This document shows, piece after piece, positions 25,823-34,967 of a DNA stretch of 40,142 nt. The notes beneath the pieces are model-generated. The model had not been told where the DNA came from. It saw only the letters and a list, made by a program, of their open reading frames with translations, and did no database searches. The stretch lies in NCBI RefSeq assembly GCF_017743995.1, contig NZ_JAGHRB010000024.1:1-40142 (forward strand), read 5' to 3'. Positions within the stretch are counted from its first letter, which is position 1, and each line of letters starts with the position of its first letter. A program made the position numbers and the translations under genes. This DNA comes from Ruegeria sp. R13_0 (GTDB lineage: Bacteria; Pseudomonadota; Alphaproteobacteria; Rhodobacterales; Rhodobacteraceae).

Positions 25823-27367
25823 TCAGCCAATACCGAAACGGCTGAGCAAAGCATCAATTCCGAGCTTGTCGCCAACCTCTTCGACAAACAGGTCAAGCGG
25901 CATATAGTGAGAATGGATCAGATAGAGTGACACACAAACCCCTAAGACCGGGGCTAGAATAGCACAGAGGACAAGTATACGCCGGAGTGCGACCTGTCCC
26001 GAGGTCTGGACGTAGGGCACGACACCAAAAGCTTGAACACCAAGCTGGCTGACCAAATCGGCAGGTCGGCGTATAGTGTTGTTCAGCAATTCCAGCAGCA
26101 CGAAAACACCAAAAGCCAACCCTACCCCGCCCGCAAACCCGGCTGCGGCAATGAGCTTGCGGTTGGGATCGGTTGGATTGGCCGGCGCGATAGCCTGCTG
26201 TGTCACGGTTATGCGCCGACCACGAGATTGCGCCTCAATCTGGTCACCGGTGCGTGCCTCGGCCAAGCTGGCGGTCGCTTGTTCATATTGTATGCGCAGA
26301 GTGTCGTAGTCACGCTCCAATGTACCTAGCGTGATGGCATTAGTTGGCGTCTGTTCAATCGCCGCAGCTAAATCATTCAACTCTGTTTGGATGATTGTTT
26401 TCTGCTCACTGATAAAGTCTATCTGCCCGTCGATATCCGACAGTTGAAGTTCATATGCAGAAATGTTCGGGGCGTTTTCTGTTCCCAACCCCAACGCGAT
26501 ATTGGCCGCCTCAAGCGCAGCAATCTGCGCATCCAGTGATTTCACCCTTGGGTGGTCCGGGGAATAAATCACCACCGCAGCAGATCGCTGATCTTTTAAC
26601 TGACGCAATTGACGCTGCTCAGGGGTTAAGCTTTCCCCTGTAAAATCTGGGCGCCCTGTGCGTTCATAAATTTCAACCAGCCGGGTCCGGCGGTCGCGTA
26701 GCCCCGACAACTCCCGATCGAGTTGCAGATTGCGCTCCTGTAGCGAGGACTGTCGGGTACGGCGGTAATCCAACCCTTCAGGCAGAGCGTCTTTGTGATT
26801 TTCTTTGAAAGCCAGAATGCGGGCACCCTGTGCGGCCAACTCTTCATCTAGCCTGGCCACTTCTTGCACAAAGAACTCCAGAGTCAGGCTGGTTGCTCCG
26901 GTGCGCAAAGCCACATTTTCCTGTAGAATTTGGGTGACCAGTTCATTGGTGACTGCGGCCGACACCTGACCCGAAAAGGATTGAAAAGACACTGATACGA
27001 ACGGGCTGGCATAGGGCAGAGAAATGCTAATACGGGACCGCATATCCGCAACGATAGCATCCGGCCCCATATCGGCTTCACCATCGTAAACATTAAATTT
27101 CTGCGCCAAATCCAGAAGGTTGACACGGTTCATCAAGCGTTGCTCGATCACCTGCAGGATTTCAACCTCACTGGCCTGAACGGTGGTAGCTGCCAGATCG
27201 TCGGGAATCTGAGGCGATTCCACCACCAGTCGGGCGGTAGCGCGATAAACCGGCGGCAGTGTGACAGCCAACACAAGGCCAGCTGCGGTGCAGATCGCCA
27301 CAATTATAAGCAGATATGGCAACCTGCGCAGCAGCAATGCCCAATAAAATCGAACCTCACCCATCAT
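25823..27367 (-). CDS. Wzz-type polysaccharide chain-length determinant
   Basis: This 514-residue inner-membrane protein is a polysaccharide co-polymerase. It has a first membrane segment at about residues 13-37 (LLRRLPYLLIIVAICTAAGL). A long periplasmic part follows, with coiled-coil stretches (EVARLDEELAAQGARILAF, LQERNLQLDRELSGLRDRR). There is a second membrane segment at about 404-427 and an extra C-terminal one at about 460-480 (LVLCAILAPVLGVCVSLYLI). The PxxP-like region before the second segment (APANPTDPNRKLIAAAG) matches Wzz proteins. The separate kinase gene downstream completes the two-protein form of the system. Its ATG overlaps the stop of the ATPase gene (ATGATG). Confidence 0.9.
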   Translation of the reverse strand: MMGEVRFYWALLLRRLPYLLIIVAICTAAGLVLAVTLPPVYRATARLVVESPQIPDDLAATTVQASEVEILQVIEQRLMNRVNLLDLAQKFNVYDGEADMGPDAIVADMRSRISISLPYASPFVSVSFQSFSGQVSAAVTNELVTQILQENVALRTGATSLTLEFFVQEVARLDEELAAQGARILAFKENHKDALPEGLDYRRTRQSSLQERNLQLDRELSGLRDRRTRLVEIYERTGRPDFTGESLTPEQRQLRQLKDQRSAAVVIYSPDHPRVKSLDAQIAALEAANIALGLGTENAPNISAYELQLSDIDGQIDFISEQKTIIQTELNDLAAAIEQTPTNAITLGTLERDYDTLRIQYEQATASLAEARTGDQIEAQSRGRRITVTQQAIAPANPTDPNRKLIAAAGFAGGVGLAFGVFVLLELLNNTIRRPADLVSQLGVQAFGVVPYVQTSGQVALRRILVLCAILAPVLGVCVSLYLIHSHYMPLDLFVEEVGDKLGIDALLSRFGIG

Positions 27368-28473
27368 GACAAAGATCCGCTTTCTTCTGCGGGCATGCCC
27401 GAGGCAAAAAAGGCACCGTCATCTAGAACCTGCTGCACCAGATTCCATGAAACCCTTTTTCGATCACGCGTGAAGGCATAAACCATGGCAAGGTCGCAAA
27501 GCTGATTGACCAGCCTCGGCACCCCACCGGTAGCCTCATAAACCTTGTCCGTTGCAGCTGGGCCGAAAAGATTGCGCTCTGCCCCGGCAACCTCCAGGCG
27601 GTGACCGACATATTTCCGTACCGTAAGTCTGTCCATCGCCGTCAAATGGAAACTGGAGGAGACTCGCTGCGCAAACTGGCGCATATCCGGGCGCCGTATA
27701 ATTTCCCGCAGTTCCGGTTGGCCCACCAAAACCAGTTGCAGCAACTCATCCTTGTTTGAGTTGATATTGGTGAACATCCTGAGTTCTTCCAGAGACTCGG
27801 CGCTCAGGTTTTGCGCTTCGTCGAAGATCAGGATGACCCGGTGGCCGTTGGCGTATTCATCAATGAGAAAGGTCTGGAACGCTGCAAAGAGGTCAACATA
27901 GGTGGCCTCGGCTGGTGCAGGCTGATCCAGCGACATCAACACCCAGCGCAGTAACTCACCCCGATCACCATGCGCGTTCGAGATCATACCGATCCGGACC
28001 TTGTCATCCACGGACTTCAACAGGTGATGCAACAATGTGGTTTTGCCAGTTCCAACCTCACCGGTGATCAGGGTAATCGGTGCTCGGGTCAAGATACCGT
28101 ATTCCAGCATCGTATAAGCCCGACTGTGAGCATCAGACCAGAACAGGAAATCCGGATCCGGCAGCAGTGTGAACGGGCGCTCGGTCAGGCCGAAATGCTC
28201 GGTATAAATATCCAGGCTGCTGCTCGAACGGCTCTCCTGCGTGGTATGACCGGGATTGATATTCACCGTACTCTGCTCTTTCGCTAAAGAAGATGGCGAA
28301 ACAAAAGCCTGCGCCGTCTTTATCTTATCATCTGACAAGAGTGGTTTCGAGGCGTCAGCGTTTCCTGCCTTACCATTGGTCCGGTTTCCGACAAACCTCC
28401 AGCGGCGACGCAGCATAAGCGGGTTTGGCACCGCCTTGCTGGGTATGGAAAGCCGATAGGGCATTTCCTTCAT
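27364..28473 (-). CDS. AAA ATPase of the exosortase-associated ExeA-like type
   Basis: This 369-residue ATPase resembles general secretion protein ExeA/GspA and the ATPase found in exosortase-linked exopolysaccharide loci. Walker A is TGEVGTGKTT (about 137-146) and Walker B is LIFDEAQNLS (about 209-218). A later block, YEATGGVPRLVNQLCDLAM, is the sensor-2 region. The domain core starts near YTEHFGLTERPFTLLPDP (about residue 90); the first 85 residues are low-complexity. A GTG at 28503 is also open. I chose ATG 28473 because a perfect hairpin (28487-28500, CGGGCT/AGCCCG) lies between the two. It heads the ATPase-Wzz-kinase operon and overlaps the Wzz gene. Confidence 0.88.
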   Translation of the reverse strand: MKEMPYRLSIPSKAVPNPLMLRRRWRFVGNRTNGKAGNADASKPLLSDDKIKTAQAFVSPSSLAKEQSTVNINPGHTTQESRSSSSLDIYTEHFGLTERPFTLLPDPDFLFWSDAHSRAYTMLEYGILTRAPITLITGEVGTGKTTLLHHLLKSVDDKVRIGMISNAHGDRGELLRWVLMSLDQPAPAEATYVDLFAAFQTFLIDEYANGHRVILIFDEAQNLSAESLEELRMFTNINSNKDELLQLVLVGQPELREIIRRPDMRQFAQRVSSSFHLTAMDRLTVRKYVGHRLEVAGAERNLFGPAATDKVYEATGGVPRLVNQLCDLAMVYAFTRDRKRVSWNLVQQVLDDGAFFASGMPAEESGSLS

Positions 28474-28486
28474 CTTCCGTTCAGGA

Positions 28487-28500
28487 CGGGCTTCAGCCCG
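28487..28500 (-). promoter_or_regulatory. Leader hairpin before the ATPase gene
   Basis: This is a 14-base palindrome with a two-base loop (CGGGCT-GA-AGCCCG on the minus strand), just upstream of the preferred ATG at 28473. It might affect translation of the ATPase-Wzz-kinase operon. It lacks a T-run, so it is not a simple terminator. Confidence 0.35.
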
Positions 28501-28503
28501 CAC

Positions 28504-29168
28504 CCATCATAACAGATTTGATACTCACTACTCATAACACTGCACTTTTATCAAACACTTAGTATAGGGCCTCAACTGCCATCAGCGAAGTCTGCGTCGG
28601 GCCAGTATGATCAAAACAAGGTTACACCTTCGTTCTCAACTGACCACTGCATAGTTCCTGTCGGCGGAATCGCTCCTGCATAAGAATCGCGCGCTACAGC
28701 CGAAAACCATACTTCTTCCGTCGCTCTTTTTACCTTTCCAAACAGGACTATACGTACATCATCCCCTGCGATCGCGCTGTGTCCTTGATCACAGAGATAT
28801 CTTTCCAATCATGCTTTGTTCAGGTTGCCCAAAGGCCCAATCTGTCCACTAAAGGAACATAATGTGTTACCTGCATATTTTTTAGACATATCACTGGAAA
28901 CAATGCGGGTTATGTGGCGCGTAATAGAGCGAATTTTTGTCGATTTTGCGGCAAATTTGCTTTTATGTGTAACTGCCCGTTTGTGGAGGCGGCAAAAATG
29001 GTGTAGAACTTTCCACAGTGTTAAAAGGTGCTGCTGTAATTTCGATGTAATTTCCCTGTTACGTTTCCATCGAGTCGCCCTTGTGTTTCGGGTGTAAGGC
29101 ACATCTCAGTTTTGTTGGTGTTGGTGAGTGTTCCGGTTAGTAGGTGTTAGTGAGTGTTTGAGAGTAAA
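28504..29168. other. Divergent intergenic region between the ATPase operon and the priming transferase
   Basis: This is about 660 bases with no supported gene. It must hold promoters for both directions. Just before the sugar transferase there are two 16-base direct repeats, 29117-29132 and 29143-29158 (GGTGTT[G/A]GTGAGTGTT, one mismatch, starts 26 bases apart). I could not find a convincing sigma-54 or sigma-70 site by eye. Confidence 0.5.
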
Positions 29169-29861
29169 ATGATTGTTCAGTACACGAATGTCCCAGACAA
29201 GGCACGGCCCGTTTCTTCTGCGCTGCCTTCCCAAAATGTAGCGTCCCGACCCACCAACACCTACCGCAACATTGGCAAGCGCGTGCTGGACACAGCGTTT
29301 GTGCTGATGGCTTTGCCGATCGCCCTGCCCATCATGCTGATCATGGCTCTTCTGGTCGCCAAGGACGGGCACAACCCATTCTATGGTCAGACCCGCGTCG
29401 GGCGTGGCGGTCGTAAGTTCACCATGTGGAAGTTGCGCACCATGGTACCCAACGCCCAAGCCCGCCTCGAAGGATATCTGGCCAGCAACAAGCTGGCACG
29501 GCTGGAATGGGACGAACACCAGAAGCTCAAGAACGACCCGCGCATTACCCCGGTCGGTCATATTCTGCGCAAAACCTCGCTGGATGAGCTGCCGCAGCTT
29601 TTCAACGTTCTGACCGGAGACATGAGCCTGGTTGGCCCGCGTCCGATGATGCCCGATCAGCAAAAGCTGTACCCCGGCCGCGCATATTACAATATGCGCC
29701 CAGGTATTACCGGCAGCTGGCAGGTTTCTGATCGCAACGACTGCAGCTTTGCCGGCCGCGCCGATTTCGATACGGCTTATTCCCGGAACGTATCTCTGAA
29801 AACCGATATGGGCATTCTTTGCGCCACGGTTGGCGTCGTACTTGGCGGGACCGGATACTAA
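29169..29861 (+). CDS. Priming sugar transferase (bacterial sugar transferase family, short ExoY-like form)
   Basis: This 230-residue enzyme transfers a sugar-phosphate from a nucleotide sugar to undecaprenyl phosphate, starting exopolysaccharide repeat synthesis at the inner membrane. One hydrophobic helix lies at about 42-64 (TAFVLMALPIALPIMLIMAL). The catalytic block follows: FYGQTRVGRGGRKFTMWKLR, then DPRITPVGHILRKTSLDELP, and GDMSLVGPRPMMP. Then comes YNMRPGITGSWQVSDRN. It lacks the N-terminal multi-helix part of WbaP/WcaJ-type enzymes and so is the short form. I chose the ATG at 29169; a GTG at 29154 lies in the second copy of an upstream 16-base repeat. The gene is followed by a hairpin and then by the TPR lipoprotein gene, 102 bases on. 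Confidence 0.93.
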   Translation: MIVQYTNVPDKARPVSSALPSQNVASRPTNTYRNIGKRVLDTAFVLMALPIALPIMLIMALLVAKDGHNPFYGQTRVGRGGRKFTMWKLRTMVPNAQARLEGYLASNKLARLEWDEHQKLKNDPRITPVGHILRKTSLDELPQLFNVLTGDMSLVGPRPMMPDQQKLYPGRAYYNMRPGITGSWQVSDRNDCSFAGRADFDTAYSRNVSLKTDMGILCATVGVVLGGTGY

Positions 29862-29918
29862 TCCGGTTCTGACCGCTTTCTGATTTTCATCTTACCTCTG
29901 ACTGGTATTCCCGTGCCG

Positions 29919-29939
29919 TCCCGGTCAAACTGACCGGGA
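29919..29939 (+). promoter_or_regulatory. Strong hairpin before the TPR lipoprotein gene
   Basis: The perfect 9-bp stem TCCCGGTCA-AAC-TGACCGGGA is followed by TAAACTACGAG and then the AGGAAGG ribosome site. With no T-run it is more likely an mRNA processing or stability element, or a weak terminator, setting the ratio between the sugar transferase and the lipoprotein. Confidence 0.55.
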
Positions 29940-29963
29940 TAAACTACGAGCAGGAAGGCCCCA

Positions 29964-32396
29964 ATGCTGCGTCCGCGCCGTTTCATAAATATTCCGCTTC
30001 TGTTCTGTGCAGTACTGGCACTGGCCGGATGCGAAAGCTCCGAAGAACGTGCCGAACGGCATTTTCAGGCCGCACTGGCCCTGCTTGAAACCGGTGACAC
30101 AGAGCGGGCGCTGGTCGAACTGCGCAACGTGATCAAGTTTGACAATGATCACGGCGAAGGCCGGTTGGTCTTTGCCCGGGTCCTAGCCGAACAAGGTGAT
30201 ATGGAGCAGGCCATCAGCCAGTATCTGCGCGTCACCGAACAGCAGCCCGATTTGTTGGAAGCCAGGGTCGCTGTCACCCGCATGGCGCTACAACAGAATG
30301 CCTGGGAGCAGGCCGAACGACATGGCCGCGCGGCAAAAGATCTTGATCCGGAAGATGCAGAGGTCATCTTCCTGAACGCTTTGCTGGACTATCGCGCAGC
30401 GCTTTTGGCCGGTGATGAAGCGCAGATGCAGGACGCCGTGACCATTGTGCAGCAAAAGCTGGTCAACGATCCTGATAACCGTTTGGCGTGGCGGCTGACA
30501 GTTGATCACACACTCACGCAAGGCGATCTGGACCACGCTCTGCGTGAAATTGACAACGCTTTGGTTCATCTGCCTGACGATTTTGAGCTGAACCTGGCCC
30601 GACTGCAGTTGCAGATGGAACAGCAGGACATGCCGGCAATCGGCGCCACCCTGCAGGATATGGTTGTACGGTTTCCCGATGATCAGCAGGCCCGCAACAT
30701 GCTGCTGGCCTGGTATCAGGAACAAGGAGAAATACAAAAGGCCGAGGCTTTCTTAAGGCAACTGGCCGATACCCCAGATGCCGGGGTGGACCCGAATCTT
30801 CAAGTCGTCAACTTCCTGCGCAGTACGCAAGGCAACTCGGCTGCCAGATCTGAGTTGCAGCGTCTGATCAGTGCAAACCCAGACGAAAAGACTTACAAAG
30901 CCACGTTGGCCGCCTTGGATTTCGAGGAAGGAAACACCGAAACCGCCATCGCAGACATGCGAGCACTGCTGACCGATCCGGATGCAAGCGAAGAAACCGC
31001 AAATTTACAGGTCATCCTGGCGCGGATGTTGTTGAACATCGATGAGATTGATGGCGCAAAAATCCGGATCAACACAGTGTTGGAGCAAACACCGGGTCAT
31101 GTCGAAGCCCTCAAGATGCGCGCCGCTTGGCAGATCGAGGATGACCAGCCCGAGGATGCCATCCTAACTTTGCGCACCGCTCAGGCCGAAGCGCCACGTG
31201 ATCCCGTTATCATGACGCTGATGGGGCAGGCTCATGAACGGGCCGGCGCCCGCGAACTGGCGGGCGAGCGTTATGCCTTAGCGGTCGAAGCCTCAAACCG
31301 AGCTGCCAGAGAAAGCCTGACTTATGCCGCCTTCCTGATGCAAGACGACCGCCTGGACGTGGCCGAAGAGGTGCTAGGTGACGCATTGCGGCGGTCGCCC
31401 TCAGACATCCGGCTGCTATCGGCGATGGCCGACCTACAGATGCGCATGCAGAATTGGACGCGGGTCACCCGGATCATCTGGCAGTTGCGCGGGCTGGATA
31501 CCCCGTCTGCCACCGCTGTCGCTGACCAGATCGAGGTGGCTTATCTGACACTGCAAAGCCGGAGCGACGATGTTGTTGACCTTCTTGGGTCGCTCACTGA
31601 AGCCGATGATCGGGATCGTGCCGCTCTGGCTGAACTGATCCGGGTTCTGGTGCAGCAAGACAGAACAGACGAAGCGCAGACCTTGCTGTCAGAACGCCTA
31701 ACCAATGAACCTCAAGATCCTGTGCTGCGCTATCTGCAAGCCGGTTTACATCTGGTGAATGACGAACCTGATCAGGCCGAAGCTATATACCGAACTTTGA
31801 TCGAAGAGTTTCCCGAAGGGACTCAGCCTCTGCGCCAACTGGTTGGATTATTGCGATCCCAGAACCGGGGCAGCGAAGCAGATGCCTTGATCGACACGGT
31901 TATTTCACGGCAACCTCAATCCATACTCCCCCGGCAGCTTAAAGCAGAGCAACTTGAACAGGCCGGAGATTTCGAGGGCGCCATTGCGCTCTATGAGGCG
32001 CTTTATGCGGATGACAGCAGCAATCTGGCGATTGCAAACAATCTGGCAAGCCTCATATCGACCCATCGCCAGGATGAAGACAGCTTGTCCCGTGCCTATA
32101 CGATCGCCCGCCGCCTGCGTAACGCGGATATACCGGCCTTTCAGGACACATATGGCTGGATCGCATTCCGCCGCGGCAATCATTTCGAGGCCCTGACTCA
32201 TCTTGAGCCTGCCGCGCGCGGGCTACCCGATGATCCATTGGTGCAATATCACTTGGGTGAAACGTATATGGCCCTAGGCCGGGTAGAGGATGCGAGAAAC
32301 ACGCTCGAATTGGCATTGGATCTGGCCGGGGACAGCGACCTGCCCCAGTTTGAACGTGCAAGAAAGTTGTTAAACAGCACTGCGGCCTCAGACTAA
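29964..32396 (+). CDS. TPR-repeat lipoprotein of the exosortase/exopolysaccharide system
   Basis: This 810-residue protein has a lipoprotein signal peptide with lipobox LAGC (Cys23), so it should be lipid-anchored in the periplasm. The rest is almost entirely alpha-helical tetratricopeptide repeats from about residue 30 to 800. Examples are FQAALALLETGDTERALVEL and ARVLAEQGDMEQAISQYLRV. It resembles the large TPR lipoproteins (PrsT-like) found with PEP-CTERM exosortase loci. TPR proteins scaffold polysaccharide export machines, much like the periplasmic TPR parts of alginate or cellulose systems. AGGAAGG lies 7 bases before the ATG. It converges closely (8 bases) with a small membrane-protein gene. 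Confidence 0.88.
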   Translation: MLRPRRFINIPLLFCAVLALAGCESSEERAERHFQAALALLETGDTERALVELRNVIKFDNDHGEGRLVFARVLAEQGDMEQAISQYLRVTEQQPDLLEARVAVTRMALQQNAWEQAERHGRAAKDLDPEDAEVIFLNALLDYRAALLAGDEAQMQDAVTIVQQKLVNDPDNRLAWRLTVDHTLTQGDLDHALREIDNALVHLPDDFELNLARLQLQMEQQDMPAIGATLQDMVVRFPDDQQARNMLLAWYQEQGEIQKAEAFLRQLADTPDAGVDPNLQVVNFLRSTQGNSAARSELQRLISANPDEKTYKATLAALDFEEGNTETAIADMRALLTDPDASEETANLQVILARMLLNIDEIDGAKIRINTVLEQTPGHVEALKMRAAWQIEDDQPEDAILTLRTAQAEAPRDPVIMTLMGQAHERAGARELAGERYALAVEASNRAARESLTYAAFLMQDDRLDVAEEVLGDALRRSPSDIRLLSAMADLQMRMQNWTRVTRIIWQLRGLDTPSATAVADQIEVAYLTLQSRSDDVVDLLGSLTEADDRDRAALAELIRVLVQQDRTDEAQTLLSERLTNEPQDPVLRYLQAGLHLVNDEPDQAEAIYRTLIEEFPEGTQPLRQLVGLLRSQNRGSEADALIDTVISRQPQSILPRQLKAEQLEQAGDFEGAIALYEALYADDSSNLAIANNLASLISTHRQDEDSLSRAYTIARRLRNADIPAFQDTYGWIAFRRGNHFEALTHLEPAARGLPDDPLVQYHLGETYMALGRVEDARNTLELALDLAGDSDLPQFERARKLLNSTAASD

Positions 32397-32404
32397 ATGC
32401 GATA

Positions 32405-32599
32405 TCAGGCGTCTGTCACGACCTGTGTCGGCAGTTTTTTGGGCAGCAGCAGAGATACGGCGATCCAAATACCGATGGTCAGACTCCCAGCCCCTGCGTA
32501 GATCAACAGCGCCGTCAAGACAGACAGGCCAAAGATCAGAGCAGCAGCACCAGCGCCAGCTCCGACAAGCATGCCCAGCAAAATGGCCCCAACACTCAT
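32405..32599 (-). CDS. Small membrane protein, unknown function
   Basis: This 64-residue protein is almost entirely hydrophobic, with two likely helices (AILLGMLVGAGAGAAALIFG and LTIGIWIAVSLLLP). It ends in a short basic-polar tail (KKLPTQVVTDA). The pattern resembles small uncharacterised membrane proteins of Rhodobacterales. It may accompany the polysaccharide machinery, but only position suggests this. The clean start and compositional bias make it credible as a gene. Confidence 0.6.
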   Translation of the reverse strand: MSVGAILLGMLVGAGAGAAALIFGLSVLTALLIYAGAGSLTIGIWIAVSLLLPKKLPTQVVTDA

Positions 32600-32871
32600 G
32601 ATGTCTCGCTATGCTTCATCCCGGGCAATTTACCTAAGGTTGAGCTTGCACGCCAATTCTTCCGTTTATCTAGAGTAAGGCTAGCAAAGCCCGGCCACTC
32701 ATCTTCCAATTGTTGCCTTTACAACAATCTGTGTTCAAAAAACCCGTCTAAAGCGCCTTAGCTTTCGGAAAGAATGGTACTTTGGCCAAAACCCTCGCAA
32801 TATGGATCTGATCGGTCGCGCATCGGTAAAAGTAAGTTGGATGCCAACACGCGCTCCATTTGGGGTTGAGA

Positions 32872-32879
32872 AGGAAGAG
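32872..32879 (+). promoter_or_regulatory. Ribosome binding site that fixes the exporter start
   Basis: AGGAAGAG lies 7 bases before the ATG at 32887. It favours this start over an upstream in-frame start at 32860, which would put nine unlikely residues in front of the signal peptide. Confidence 0.7.
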
Positions 32880-32886
32880 TTTGGAA

Positions 32887-33480
32887 ATGAAAGTTGTTTT
32901 GACGCTATTTGGCGCGACAATCGTTGGTTTTTTGACAGCCTTGCCCGCATTGGCACAAGGGTATCGCGTCCAGTCCGGGGACAGGCTGCAGATTGAAGTG
33001 TTGGAAGACGAAAGCCTTAACCGCGACGTACTAGTCCGCCCGGATGGTCGCATCACTATGCCGCTTGCCGGAACCTTGGCAGCCAGCAACAGAACCACCG
33101 AGCAGATCGAAGGTGACCTTTCTCGCATGCTGTCCCCTAATTTTGCCTCTCCTCCAACCGTTTTTGTTTCACTGAGTTCTATTGCTGAAGAGGACGAAGT
33201 GGAGCCGATTGACGTGTATGTTGTCGGCGAAGCGGCATCTCCGGGTAGGTACGAGGTCGAGCCGGGTACAACATTGTTGCAATTGTTCGCTGAAATGGGT
33301 GGTTTTTCTAGATTTGCAGCCACGAAAAGAGTAATGCTCCGCCGTACGGATCGGGCGGGCAACGAGGCCGTCTACAAATTCAACTACGATGCGATCCTTG
33401 AGGGCGCAGGAAATGGAGCAGCGACGAGGCTAGTGGATGGCGACGTCATCATAATTCCGCAGCGACGCCTGTTCGAATAA
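32887..33480 (+). CDS. Polysaccharide export protein (Wza-like)
   Basis: This 197-residue periplasmic protein has a signal peptide (MKVVLTLFGATIVGFLTALP, cleavage after ALA). It then has the polysaccharide biosynthesis/export domain (VQSGDRLQIEVLEDESLNRD, RPDGRITMPLAGTLAA) and a SLBB-like part (IDVYVVGEAASPGRYEVEPG). It is shorter than E. coli Wza and lacks a lipobox Cys and the C-terminal barrel helix. It therefore probably works with the separate outer-membrane protein encoded 18 bases downstream. Together they would form the outer-membrane exit for the exopolysaccharide. Confidence 0.93.
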   Translation: MKVVLTLFGATIVGFLTALPALAQGYRVQSGDRLQIEVLEDESLNRDVLVRPDGRITMPLAGTLAASNRTTEQIEGDLSRMLSPNFASPPTVFVSLSSIAEEDEVEPIDVYVVGEAASPGRYEVEPGTTLLQLFAEMGGFSRFAATKRVMLRRTDRAGNEAVYKFNYDAILEGAGNGAATRLVDGDVIIIPQRRLFE

Positions 33481-33498
33481 TATCAAAGAGGGGGCGCA

Positions 33499-34908
33499 GT
33501 GAGACGGAACCTGTTGATGCATTCAGCACCATATCGTGTTGCGTGTTTCAGTGTGATTTTTACGACAGTCGCACATGCTCAGGAAATTCCGGTCGAGCCC
33601 GGCGGCCCTGTGATGAGGTTTGGTATTTACGAGCGGCTGGAAACCGGACGCAATCTGGGCCTGGATGTTCCAGAAGAGGGGCACGGCACCATTGCCTCGA
33701 CAATCTTCTCCTTTGGGCTCAACAGCGAAACCCGCACTCAGACCTTCGATTTCGACGCCACAACGGCCCTGCGCTTCAGCAACCTGCCCGACGAAGGCAG
33801 CGAGACCGATTTCGGGGATACTCGGCTACTTTTTGATTACGCGCGCGAAGCGGCCAACGCGGGCATGCTGCTGGAAGCCGATTATCTGGGCTATGATATC
33901 GGATTTCTACGATCACTTTCGGATTTCGTCGATGACGAGGGTGTGATCGACCTGCCCCCCGATTTCGCCGATCTGACCGGTGATGGAACACGCCGCGAAT
34001 ATGATCTGCGCGCAGCGTTCGACTTCGGGCGGCAGAATCTGATCGGCTACAATTTCTTCGTGGGGGTCAACCGACTAAGTTATTCAGACACGACGGATCC
34101 GGGCCTGTTCGACGAAGAAACCATCGAGGCGGGTGTCGGGATGACATTCAGCCTGTCGCCCCGCACCGAGGCCAGACTGGATTACAGTTTTGAACACAAT
34201 GACCGCGACGACACGGATCAGACCACCGAGGATAGGGATGACCTGATCTTCGGCCTGACGCATGAAGCGTCTTCTCGCACCATTCTTGATGCCTCTTTCG
34301 GCTACAGCAAAATCGATGAGAGCGGCCTGTCCGGCGACGATATCACTGAAGGATATGTTGGCAGCCTGGGGCTTGTATACGCTATGCCGAACGGTGATTT
34401 AACCGCCGATCTGGATTCGTCACTGGAAACGGAAGGGCGGCTAGATACACTGACTGTCGGGCGCAGCCTGGAAATCCCTAATGGCGCCTTCTCGGCCAGC
34501 GTTGGTGGCGCGCGGGTGCCCGGCGGAGAAAAAGGGTGGATCGGATCTCTGAGCTACGAACAGGAACGCGGCCCGAATGAAGTCTTCGCCCAGCTTCGCC
34601 GTGATGTATCGACCAACGCAGAGCGGGAGCTTCGCTTTGTAACCGTGGCCGATATCGGCTACGTGCGCCTACTCACACCAAACTCACGCATTGGCTTGGG
34701 CGCAATCTACGCGCTAACCGAAGAAACGTCGACGGACCCTCGCACCGAATACACTGAACTCAGCGCCGTCTACAGTCACCGGCTGACCGAATATTGGAAT
34801 TTCAATACCGGCGTAAATTACCGCGTGCGCGATGAAGAAGGGCTAGGAGAGGCGACCAGCCCGCTGGTTTTCTTTCAGATAGGCCGAGACTTTGTTTGGC
34901 GGCCATAG
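33499..34908 (+). CDS. Outer-membrane beta-barrel protein of exopolysaccharide export
   Basis: This 469-residue protein has a signal peptide ending near AHAQ. After it come alternating short strands typical of an outer-membrane barrel (FDFDATTALRFS, ARLDYSFEHNDRDD, WNFNTGVNYRVRDEE). The terminal stretch FFQIGRDFVWRP ends with an aromatic residue close to the C-terminus. It resembles the barrel proteins of PEP-CTERM/exosortase exopolysaccharide loci. The start is GTG at 33499, with AGAGGGGG just upstream. It follows the Wza-like gene by 18 bases, and the two probably act together. Confidence 0.83.
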   Translation: MRRNLLMHSAPYRVACFSVIFTTVAHAQEIPVEPGGPVMRFGIYERLETGRNLGLDVPEEGHGTIASTIFSFGLNSETRTQTFDFDATTALRFSNLPDEGSETDFGDTRLLFDYAREAANAGMLLEADYLGYDIGFLRSLSDFVDDEGVIDLPPDFADLTGDGTRREYDLRAAFDFGRQNLIGYNFFVGVNRLSYSDTTDPGLFDEETIEAGVGMTFSLSPRTEARLDYSFEHNDRDDTDQTTEDRDDLIFGLTHEASSRTILDASFGYSKIDESGLSGDDITEGYVGSLGLVYAMPNGDLTADLDSSLETEGRLDTLTVGRSLEIPNGAFSASVGGARVPGGEKGWIGSLSYEQERGPNEVFAQLRRDVSTNAERELRFVTVADIGYVRLLTPNSRIGLGAIYALTEETSTDPRTEYTELSAVYSHRLTEYWNFNTGVNYRVRDEEGLGEATSPLVFFQIGRDFVWRP

Positions 34909-34967
34909 AAGAACAAGTCGCGTATTACAATCCTAAAATTACCCGAACGTTACAATACGCCACAGCC

